Assembly (NCBI RefSeq): GCF_035942955.1
Contig: NZ_DASZCQ010000029.1
Span: 1 to 9,755 of the forward strand
DNA: 9,755 nucleotides
Direction: 5' to 3'
Source: DASYTH01 sp035942955
GTDB lineage: Bacteria > Actinomycetota > Actinomycetes > Mycobacteriales > Pseudonocardiaceae
Shown piece by piece: positions 4,705-9,755 of the stretch (within the stretch, counting starts at the first letter, position 1; each line of letters starts with the position of its first letter). Under the pieces are notes generated by a model. It was not told the origin of the DNA. It was given only the letters and a program-made list of their open reading frames with translations, and did not search any database. Position numbers and translations under genes: made by a program.

Positions 4705-6024
4705 ATGGCGCAGGAGACCGTGCAACGGGACGTGCCGCTGCGTCGGGTGTTGGGACTCGCCCTTCCCGCGCTCGCCGTGCTGGCGGCCGAACCGCTGTAC
4801 GTACTGGTCGACACGGCGGTGGTCGGGCATCTCGGGGCGATCCCGCTGGCGGCGGTGGCGGTCGGCGGCACGGTGCTGGCCCAGGTGTCGAGCACGCTGA
4901 CGTTCTTCTCGTACGGGACGACGGCGCGCACGGCCAGGCTGCACGGCGCCGGCCGGCGGACCGACGCGGTGGCCGAGGGGGCGCAGGCGACCTGGCTGGC
5001 GTTCCTCGCCGGGGTGCTGCTGATCATCATCGGGCAGGTGCTCGCCGGCCCCGTCGCCCGGCTGCTCGCCGGACAGGGGGAGGTGGCCGACGCGGCCGTG
5101 AGCTGGCTACGGATCGCGCTGTTCGGCACCCCGTTCATCCTGACGACCATGGCCGGCAACGGGTGGATGCGCGGGGTGCAGGACACCGCGCGCCCGCTGC
5201 GCTATGTGTTGGCGGGCAACGGAATCTCGGCGGCGCTGTGCCCGGTTCTGGTGTATGGAGCGGACTTCGGCCTCGCCGGCTCGGCCGTCGCCAACGTGGT
5301 GGCGCAGGTGATCTCGGCCGGGTTGTTCGTGCGCGCCCTGCTCGTCGAGCGGGTCCCGCTGCGGCCGCGGGCGGACCTGATGCGGGCGCAGCTGGGGATC
5401 GGGCGCGACCTGATGCTGCGCAGCCTGGCGTTCCAGGCGTGCAACGTGTCGGCGACGGCGGTGGCGGCGCACACGGCGGCGGCCACGGTGGGGGCGCACC
5501 AGATCGTGACGCAGCTGTGGGTGTTCGTGGCCCTGCTGCTCGACGCGCTGGCGATCGCCGCGCAGTCGCTGATCGGCGCGGCGCTCGGCGCGCGGGACGA
5601 GCGTGGAGCGCGCGAGCTGGCCCGGCGGATCGCCGGGTACGGGCTGGTGTTCGGGGTGGCGCTCAGCCTGCTGTTCGCGGCGTCGACGTCGACGCTGCCG
5701 CACGCGTTCACGTCGGATCCCTCGGTGCTGGCCGAGATTCCGGGCGCATGGTGGTTCTTCGTCGCGCTGCAACCGATCGGCGGCATCGTGTTCGCTTTGG
5801 ACGGTGTGCTGCTCGGCGCCGGGGACGCGGCGTTCATGCGTAACGTCACGATTGTCGGTGCGCTGCTGGGGTTTCTGCCGATGGTGTGGTTGTCGTTCGT
5901 CTTCGGCTGGGGCCTGGTGGGGATCTGGTCGGGCTGGGCCGCGTTCCTGGCGATCCGGTTGGCCTGGATGGTGGCGCGGATGCGGTCCGGGCGGTGGGCG
6001 GTGGTCGGCGCGATCCGAGCGTGA
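4705..6024 (+). CDS. dinF: MATE-family efflux transporter, DinF type
   Basis: 439-aa polytopic inner-membrane protein of the multidrug and toxin extrusion family, DinF branch, expected to export organic compounds by cation antiport. The N terminus matches the family: RVLGLALPALAVLAAEPLYVLVDTAVVGHLG, then LAAVAVGG and FFSYGTTARTAR. The central hallmark WMRGVQDTARPL is present. The second half repeats the fold with VGAHQIVTQLWVFVALLLDALAIAAQSLIGAALGAR. About 12 membrane segments can be counted, in two bundles of six. GGAGGGG two bases before the ATG (4696-4702) supports the start. In actinobacteria dinF commonly ends the infB-rbfA-nrnA row and lies near truB, which fits its place here. The divergent CGNR gene is its closest candidate regulator. 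Substrate unknown. Confidence 0.92.
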   Translation: MAQETVQRDVPLRRVLGLALPALAVLAAEPLYVLVDTAVVGHLGAIPLAAVAVGGTVLAQVSSTLTFFSYGTTARTARLHGAGRRTDAVAEGAQATWLAFLAGVLLIIIGQVLAGPVARLLAGQGEVADAAVSWLRIALFGTPFILTTMAGNGWMRGVQDTARPLRYVLAGNGISAALCPVLVYGADFGLAGSAVANVVAQVISAGLFVRALLVERVPLRPRADLMRAQLGIGRDLMLRSLAFQACNVSATAVAAHTAAATVGAHQIVTQLWVFVALLLDALAIAAQSLIGAALGARDERGARELARRIAGYGLVFGVALSLLFAASTSTLPHAFTSDPSVLAEIPGAWWFFVALQPIGGIVFALDGVLLGAGDAAFMRNVTIVGALLGFLPMVWLSFVFGWGLVGIWSGWAAFLAIRLAWMVARMRSGRWAVVGAIRA

Positions 6025-6175
6025 TCGTGGTTCGCCCTGCTGGTGCTCGGGTCGTGGCGGACGGCCGTGTGGTGGCGCCGGGGCAAGGGCGGCGGTGTTC
6101 GCCGCCGAGGCCAGGGGCGAGGCCGTCCCGGTGCGGCTACGGCACCGGCGGTGGGACGCCGAGGTGGCGGCGGCA
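6025..6175 (+). other. dinF-truB gap with a weak coding-like trace
   Basis: No gene can be supported here. The first part (6028-6093), read in the dinF frame, gives a short Leu/Trp/Arg stretch (FALLVLGSWRTAVWW). A shifted frame from about 6090 to the TAG at 6176 gives AAVFAAEARGEAVPVRLRHRRW. Both have mostly G/C third positions but no start or ribosome binding site. This may be the remnant of a small gene or simply GC-rich noise. Confidence 0.2.
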
Positions 6176-6187
6176 TAGTCTCGGCAC
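6176..6187 (+). promoter_or_regulatory. Leaderless-type promoter of truB
   Basis: A -10 hexamer TAGTCT (6176-6181) is followed by exactly six bases and the truB GTG at 6188, so transcription should start at the start codon. There is no ribosome binding site before the GTG. No convincing -35 is visible. Confidence 0.5.
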
Positions 6188-7078
6188 GTGCAGCCGGGGT
6201 TGGTGGTGGTCGACAAGCCAGCGGGGATGACGTCGCACGACGTGGTCGCCCGGGTTCGCCGGATCCTGGGCACCCGCAAGGTCGGGCACGCGGGGACGCT
6301 CGATCCGATGGCCACCGGTGTGCTGGTGCTCGGCGTCGAGCGGGCCACCAAGCTGCTCGGCCACCTCGCCCTCGACCGCAAGGCGTACCTGGGCACGATC
6401 CGGCTCGGCGCCGCGACGACCACCGACGACGCCGCGGGCGAGATCCTGTCCACAGTGGACGACCCGACGCTGGATACGGTGGGGGACGAGGAGATCAAGG
6501 CGGGAATCGCGGCGCTGACCGGGACGATCCAGCAGGTGCCCAGCGCGGTGAGCGCGGTCAAGATCGACGGGCGGCGCGCCTACGCCAGGGTGCGCGCCGG
6601 CGAGCGGGTCGACATCCCCGCGCGGCCCGTGCGGGTGTACCGCTTCGACCTGCTCGACACCCGCCGCGAGCCCGGCGCGATCGACCTCGACGTGCTGGTC
6701 GAATGCTCCGCCGGCACCTACGTCCGCGCGCTGGCCAGGGATCTCGGGGCGAGCCTCGGCACCGGCGGGCACCTGACCGCGCTGCGCCGGACCAGGGTCG
6801 GACCGTTCGGCCTCGCCGTCGCGAAGACCCTTGAGCGACTCCAGAGCGAGCCCGCGCTGTCCCTCGACCTCGACGCCGCGGTGGCCGCCGCGTTCCCCCG
6901 GCGCGACGTCGACCGGGACGACGCACGGGCGCTGTCGCACGGGCGGCGGCTGCCGGCCGGGGGGATCGACGGCACCTACGGGGTGTTCGACTCCGACGGG
7001 CGCGCCGTGGCGCTGATGGTGGACGAGGGGCCGGTGGCGCGGCCCCTGGTCGTGCTGACTCCCGCCGCATCGCCGTAG
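6188..7078 (+). CDS. truB: tRNA pseudouridine(55) synthase TruB
   Basis: Converts uridine 55 in the T-loop of tRNAs to pseudouridine; cytoplasmic, 296 aa, normal bacterial length. The N-terminal signature GLVVVDKPAGMTSHDVV is followed by KVGHAGTLDPMATGVL, which contains the catalytic aspartate (Asp39). The KAYLGTIRLG strand, the QQVPSAVSAVKIDGRRAY RNA-contact segment and CSAGTYVRALARDLG are all in place. The C-terminal ~70 residues correspond to the actinobacterial TruB C-terminal domain (GTYGVFDSDGRAVALM). The GTG at 6188 is the only start compatible with the motif spacing. It has no ribosome binding site and lies six bases after a TAGTCT box, so a leaderless mRNA is likely. The stop codon is part of the ribF -10 element. 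Confidence 0.97.
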   Translation: MQPGLVVVDKPAGMTSHDVVARVRRILGTRKVGHAGTLDPMATGVLVLGVERATKLLGHLALDRKAYLGTIRLGAATTTDDAAGEILSTVDDPTLDTVGDEEIKAGIAALTGTIQQVPSAVSAVKIDGRRAYARVRAGERVDIPARPVRVYRFDLLDTRREPGAIDLDVLVECSAGTYVRALARDLGASLGTGGHLTALRRTRVGPFGLAVAKTLERLQSEPALSLDLDAAVAAAFPRRDVDRDDARALSHGRRLPAGGIDGTYGVFDSDGRAVALMVDEGPVARPLVVLTPAASP

Positions 7079-7087
7079 GCTGCGGGT
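7076..7087 (+). promoter_or_regulatory. Leaderless-type promoter of ribF overlapping the truB stop
   Basis: TAGGCT (7076-7081), six bases, then the ribF GTG at 7088, the same geometry as at truB. The TAG of the hexamer is the truB stop codon. A CTGACT at 7055-7060 is a -35 candidate but the 15-nt spacer is short. If the box is inactive, ribF would depend on read-through from truB, yet it lacks a ribosome binding site. Confidence 0.5.
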
Positions 7088-8074
7088 GTGCAGCGGTGGC
7101 GCGGACTGGAGAGCCTGCCGGGGGGCTGGGGTCGCTGCGTGGCGACCATCGGCGTGTTCGACGGCGTCCACCTCGGCCACCAGGAGCTGATCAAGCGCGC
7201 GGTCGCCATCGCCAAGCAGCGCGGGCTGCCCAGCGTGGTGGTCACCTTCGACCCGCATCCGTCCGAGGTGGTGCGTCCCGGTAGCCATCCGGCGCAGCTG
7301 ACCACGTTGCGGCGCAAGGCGGAGCTGGTCGAGCAGCTCGGCGTGGACGTGTTCTGCGTGCTGCCGTTCACCCCCGAGCTGTCCAAAATGCCCGCCGACG
7401 AGTTCGTGCACGAGGTCCTCATCGACAAGCTGCACGTGGCGTCGGTGGTCGTGGGGGAGAACTTCGCGTTCGGACACCGCGCCGCGGGCAACGTCGAGCT
7501 GCTCACCCACCTCGGCCACCGGTTCGGGTTCTCGGTCGAGGACGCCAAGCTGATCTCGGCGGCCAACGCGGCGCCCGGCGACGAGATCACCTTCTCCTCC
7601 ACCTACATCCGGGCGTGCATCGACGCCGGCGACGTCACCGCCGCGCGGGCCGCGCTCGGGCGGCCGCACCGGCTCGAGGGGATCGTGGTGCGCGGCGATC
7701 GCCGGGGCACCGAGCTGGGCTTTCCCACCGCGAACCTGTCCACGCCCCGGTACGCGGCGGTGCCCGCCGACGGCGTATACGCCTGCGAGTTCTCGGTGAT
7801 CTCGGGAAGCGCCGGCGCGGGCCCGCTGATGGCGGCGGTGTCGGTGGGCACCAACCCCACGTTCTCCGGGCGGGAGCGCCGGGTGGAGGCGTTCGTGCTC
7901 GACGTCGACGCCGACTTCTACGGCCAGCGGGTGGCCCTGGACTTCGTCCGGCGGTTGCGCGACATGGTGCGTTTCCCGTCCAGCGAGGCGCTCGTCGAGC
8001 AGATCCATCGGGATGTCGAGCAGACCCGCGAGGTGCTCGCGGAGGGTGATTCCACAAGACCCCGATCGGGTTAA
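7088..8074 (+). CDS. ribF: Bifunctional riboflavin kinase / FAD synthetase
   Basis: Phosphorylates riboflavin to FMN and adenylates FMN to FAD; cytoplasmic, 328 aa. The N-terminal FAD synthetase half has the nucleotidyltransferase motif GVFDGVHLGH (22-31), then VVVTFDPHPSEVV, VVGENFAFGHRAAG and the STYIR motif that marks the end of this domain. The C-terminal riboflavin kinase barrel has RGTELGFPTANL, DGVYAC, SVGTNPTF and EAFVLDVDADFYGQRVALDF. The C-terminal extension (DSTRPRSG) is short and polar. The start is GTG 7088, ten bases after the truB stop, with no ribosome binding site but a TANNNT-N6-GTG promoter arrangement. Conserved neighbour of truB and rpsO in actinobacteria. Confidence 0.97.
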   Translation: MQRWRGLESLPGGWGRCVATIGVFDGVHLGHQELIKRAVAIAKQRGLPSVVVTFDPHPSEVVRPGSHPAQLTTLRRKAELVEQLGVDVFCVLPFTPELSKMPADEFVHEVLIDKLHVASVVVGENFAFGHRAAGNVELLTHLGHRFGFSVEDAKLISAANAAPGDEITFSSTYIRACIDAGDVTAARAALGRPHRLEGIVVRGDRRGTELGFPTANLSTPRYAAVPADGVYACEFSVISGSAGAGPLMAAVSVGTNPTFSGRERRVEAFVLDVDADFYGQRVALDFVRRLRDMVRFPSSEALVEQIHRDVEQTREVLAEGDSTRPRSG

Positions 8075-8183
8075 CGGACGATGTGCGTTGCGCCGACTGT
8101 CCGAATCCGCCCCGGTCTGCGTCACGGGCTGGCAAGATGCAGTGGACTGACCTGCGACGTGGGCGTTCAGGGGAGAGGCGACC

Positions 8184-8663
8184 GTGGAGGACCACAAGAT
8201 CGTGCAACGCAACCTCGCGCTGCAACGGGAATGGTACGGCGAGCCGCTGGGGGATCGGGTTCGCCGGCTGGTGGTCGCGTTCGACGTCTCCCAGGCCAAC
8301 CTCGCGGAGGTGCTCGGGATCAGCGCGCCGATGCTCAGCCAGGTGATGAGCGGCAGGCGCGCCAAGATCGGCAACCCGGCCGTGCTGGCCCGGTTGATCA
8401 TGCTCGAGCGCAAGGTGCTCGTCCCGGACGTCGCCGCCGGCAAGCGGGAGGCCCTGCAGCGCGCCCTGGACGAGGTGCGCGCGTCCAAGCCGTCGGTGAC
8501 CAGGGACAGCCTGCCGGTCGACGTGGGGCGCAACGACCGGGTGGCGATCACCGCGCTGCGCCGGGTCGCCGAGGCCGCGGACCTGACCGCCGCGGCGGAA
8601 CTGCTCGACGGCAAGTACCCCGACCTCGCCGATCTGCTGCGCCGGGCCGGTCGAACGCACTGA
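8184..8663 (+). CDS. Helix-turn-helix protein between ribF and the S15 region
   Basis: 159-aa cytoplasmic protein with an XRE-like helix-turn-helix at about residues 24-70. The core reads FDVSQANLAEVLGISAPMLSQVMSGRRAKIGNPAV, a good match to the Q-x3-A-x3-G-x2-x3-S-x-x pattern of lambda-repressor-like domains. The following LIMLERKVLVPDVAAG leads into a C-terminal helical part (about 85-155) that I cannot assign; it is rich in Ala/Leu/Arg and could mediate oligomerisation. The GTG at 8184 is preceded by GGGGAGAGG at a suitable distance. It is transcribed with its neighbours but separated from ribF by 109 nt, in which I see no terminator; CAAGAT (about 8133) is a weak -10 candidate. Target genes are unknown. 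Confidence 0.82.
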   Translation: MEDHKIVQRNLALQREWYGEPLGDRVRRLVVAFDVSQANLAEVLGISAPMLSQVMSGRRAKIGNPAVLARLIMLERKVLVPDVAAGKREALQRALDEVRASKPSVTRDSLPVDVGRNDRVAITALRRVAEAADLTAAAELLDGKYPDLADLLRRAGRTH

Positions 8664-8691
8664 GTCTTCGTCCATCCAGGAGGCCATGGCC

Positions 8692-9234
8692 GTGCCTCGT
8701 CTGTTCTCCGCAGTGGAGCTGCCCGAGCCGGTGGCGGCGGACCTCGACACGCGACTGGGCAAGGTCCGGCCGGACGCCGACGCGCTGAAGTGGGTGCCGC
8801 CGCAGAGCTGGCACATCACGCTGGGTTTCTACGGCAACCGCGAGCACGCCGACCGCCGCGGTGCATGGCTGCGCCGGCGGGCGACCGGCCTGGTCGCGCC
8901 GCGGATCAGGCTGGCGTCGGCCGGCGGCTTCCCCGGGGTGCTGTGGATCGGGGTCGAGGCGGCCAACGAGAAGCACCGGCGCGCCGTGCACGCCGTGGCC
9001 GCCGCCGCCAAGCCGGACGAGGGCTCCGAGGACGAGTTCCGCCCGCACGTCACCGTCGCACGGTGGCGCCGGGGCCCGGACCGCAACCCGCTCGCCGAGC
9101 GGGCCGCGCTGGCCCTCGGCGACTACGTCGGTCCTTGGTGGATACCCCGGGAGCTGGTCCTGTTCAGCAGCCAGCTCAAGCCCGACGGCCCGGTCTACGA
9201 GGCCGTCGAGCGGATCCCGCTCAAGGTCACCTGA
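8692..9234 (+). CDS. thpR: RNA 2',3'-cyclic phosphodiesterase (2H / LigT family)
   Basis: 180-aa member of the 2H phosphoesterase superfamily, which opens 2',3'-cyclic phosphate ends on RNA and shows 2'-5' ligase activity in some members. Both catalytic motifs are present at the expected spacing: HIT at residues 41-43 (SWHITLGFYG) and HVT at 119-121 (FRPHVTVARW). The fold markers RLFSAVELPE at the N terminus and LVLFSSQLKPDGPVYE near the C terminus are typical. The start is a choice: the strong AGGAGG (8678-8683) is only 2 nt from the ATG at 8686 but 8 nt from the in-frame GTG at 8692, so 8692 is preferred; the difference is two residues (Met-Ala). The gene follows the HTH gene by about 22-28 nt and is probably cotranscribed with it. 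Physiological substrate unknown. Confidence 0.92.
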   Translation: MPRLFSAVELPEPVAADLDTRLGKVRPDADALKWVPPQSWHITLGFYGNREHADRRGAWLRRRATGLVAPRIRLASAGGFPGVLWIGVEAANEKHRRAVHAVAAAAKPDEGSEDEFRPHVTVARWRRGPDRNPLAERAALALGDYVGPWWIPRELVLFSSQLKPDGPVYEAVERIPLKVT

Positions 9235-9267
9235 CCGGGGCTGGGTGCGCGAGCACCGTTCACCGCC

Positions 9268-9276
9268 TGGTAACGT
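9268..9276 (+). promoter_or_regulatory. Extended -10 promoter of rpsO
   Basis: TGG followed by TAACGT (9271-9276) is an extended -10 element; no -35 is evident at 17 nt, which extended -10 promoters can tolerate. The predicted start is near 9283, giving a leader of about 85 nt. Confidence 0.5.
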
Positions 9277-9282
9277 TGGCAG

Positions 9283-9367
9283 TCGGGTCCGGCTGCAGTC
9301 CGTGGCGGCCGTGACCATCTACCCCGCACGGGGCCCCACGGTACGGCTACTTCCGAGGAGTCAACGA
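9283..9367 (+). promoter_or_regulatory. Structured rpsO leader
   Basis: The predicted leader can fold: CGTGG near 9301 can pair with CCACG near 9336-9340, enclosing CCCC-GCAC-GGGG. GAGGAG (9355-9360) lies seven bases before the GTG. S15 represses its own translation through leader RNA in several bacteria, so this is a candidate autoregulatory site. I cannot match it to a described structure. Confidence 0.3.
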
Positions 9368-9637
9368 GTGGCGCTGTCCACCGAACAGAAGAAGACGATC
9401 CTGGCCGAGTACGGGTTGCACGACACCGACACCGGCTCGCCGGAGGCTCAGGTCGCGATGCTGACCAAGCGCATCAGGGACCTGACCGACCACTTGAAGG
9501 TGCACAAGCACGACCACCACTCCCGACGGGGTCTGCTGCTGCTCAACGGCCGGCGCCGCCGGCTGCTGAACTACCTGAAGAAGGTGGACATCGAACGCTA
9601 CCGATCGCTGATCCAGCGACTCGGTCTGCGCCGATAG
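9368..9637 (+). CDS. rpsO: 30S ribosomal protein S15
   Basis: Primary 16S rRNA-binding protein of the 30S platform, 89 aa, exactly the usual length. The sequence is canonical along its whole length: ALSTEQKKTILAEYGLHDTD, GSPEAQVAMLTKRI, LTDHLKVHKHDHHSRRGLL, and RRRRLLNYLKKVDIERYRSLIQRLGLRR. The rRNA-contacting residues in the DHHSRRGL segment are intact. The start is GTG 9368, with GAGGAG seven bases upstream. Expected downstream gene is pnp, as in most actinobacteria. A long hairpin follows the stop and probably ends or processes the transcript. Confidence 0.98.
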   Translation: MALSTEQKKTILAEYGLHDTDTGSPEAQVAMLTKRIRDLTDHLKVHKHDHHSRRGLLLLNGRRRRLLNYLKKVDIERYRSLIQRLGLRR

Positions 9638-9643
9638 ACAGCC

Positions 9644-9677
9644 CCGAGGGGGAGTGGCGAGCGCCGCTCCCCCTCGG
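9644..9677 (+). terminator. Long hairpin after rpsO
   Basis: CCGAGGGGGAG (9644-9654) pairs perfectly with CTCCCCCTCGG (9667-9677). The stem extends inward through one wobble and three GC pairs to a GAGC tetraloop, 15 bp in all. It starts 6 nt after the rpsO stop. The following TACATAACC is not a T-tract, so termination may be partial. In E. coli the rpsO-pnp gap also holds a terminator and an RNase III-cleaved stem, and this hairpin could serve either role. Confidence 0.75.
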
Positions 9678-9689
9678 TACATAACCGAA

Positions 9690-9755
9690 ACCAGGGCAAG
9701 CGCCCAGCGCGGGGGACCAGGTTCGCCGGTCCTCGGTAGTGGTTCCCGGGTACAG
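9690..9755 (+). ncRNA. Probable Actino-pnp leader element, right end cut by the window
   Basis: The gap after rpsO contains a small stem GGGC-AAGC-GCCC (9694-9705). It is followed by GGACC (9714-9718) pairing with GGTCC (9728-9732), with an inner GG-TTCG-CC tetraloop hairpin and one bulged A. The tail GGTCCTCGGTAGTGG resembles, from memory, the conserved sequence of the Actino-pnp RNA motif found in 5' UTRs of actinobacterial pnp genes. Position directly after rpsO agrees. The pnp start codon is not in the window. Confidence 0.55.

Noticed and set aside
4680..5843. Second long plus-strand frame inside dinF
   Set aside because: Translation is almost only Arg, Gly, Ala and Pro; the overlapping frame gives a textbook MATE transporter.
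5107..6561. Minus-strand open frame of 484 codons across dinF and truB
   Set aside because: Long runs of Arg/Pro/His and no recognisable motif; it mirrors the codon bias of the MATE and TruB genes.
6137..8614. Minus-strand open frame of 825 codons across truB, ribF and the HTH gene
   Set aside because: It is antisense to three clearly identified genes. The translation is a compositional mix of Arg, Gly, His and Pro with no domain, as expected for the reverse frame of GC-rich genes.
1..9755. CRISPR array, insertion sequence, prophage, tRNA or rRNA gene
   Set aside because: I looked for regularly spaced repeats, transposase motifs, phage structural proteins and tRNA cloverleaf or TTCRANY signatures and found none I could support.

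Overview
The window is very GC-rich, with G or C at most third codon positions, many GTG starts and convincing leaderless promoters. Together with the gene order on the right (MATE/dinF, truB, ribF, HTH gene, 2H phosphoesterase, rpsO, then a pnp leader) this points to a high-GC actinomycete, most likely of the Pseudonocardiales type. The species assignment is inference.

Left part (1-4633), accessory in character. A perfect hairpin at the window edge follows an HxlR-family regulator (minus strand), which is divergent from a Pat-like GNAT acetyltransferase. Then come a small exported protein of unknown function and a YCII/DGPF-domain protein. Each of these two is preceded by a copy of the same ~54-bp dyad-containing intergenic module. 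A strong hairpin terminator ends the DGPF gene. On the opposite strand lies a small frameshifted gene relic. Next is the most unusual locus: a short second-copy-type Rho helicase (363 aa) that keeps every ATPase-motor motif but has lost the primary RNA-binding clamp. It is followed after 26 nt by a small P-loop (AAA_28-like) ATPase, probably in the same transcript. A CGNR-type zinc-finger regulator converges on this pair with only 2 nt between stop codons.

Right part (4634-9755), conserved core. A DinF-type MATE exporter precedes truB (tRNA psi55 synthase) and ribF (riboflavin kinase/FAD synthetase). Both truB and ribF have the geometry TANNNT-N6-GTG expected of leaderless transcripts, and the ribF -10 element contains the truB stop codon. 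A 159-aa HTH protein, an RNA 2',3'-cyclic phosphodiesterase (2H/ThpR family) and rpsO (ribosomal protein S15) follow. The window ends after a long rpsO hairpin, in a structured leader that resembles the Actino-pnp RNA element; pnp itself would start beyond the right edge.

The core genes serve translation and RNA metabolism (tRNA modification, S15, RNA end processing, PNPase) plus flavin cofactor synthesis. The accessory segment appears to be inserted on the upstream side of dinF, judged from the mycobacterial order infB-rbfA-nrnA-dinF recalled from memory. No tRNA, rRNA, CRISPR array, insertion sequence or phage gene was recognised.
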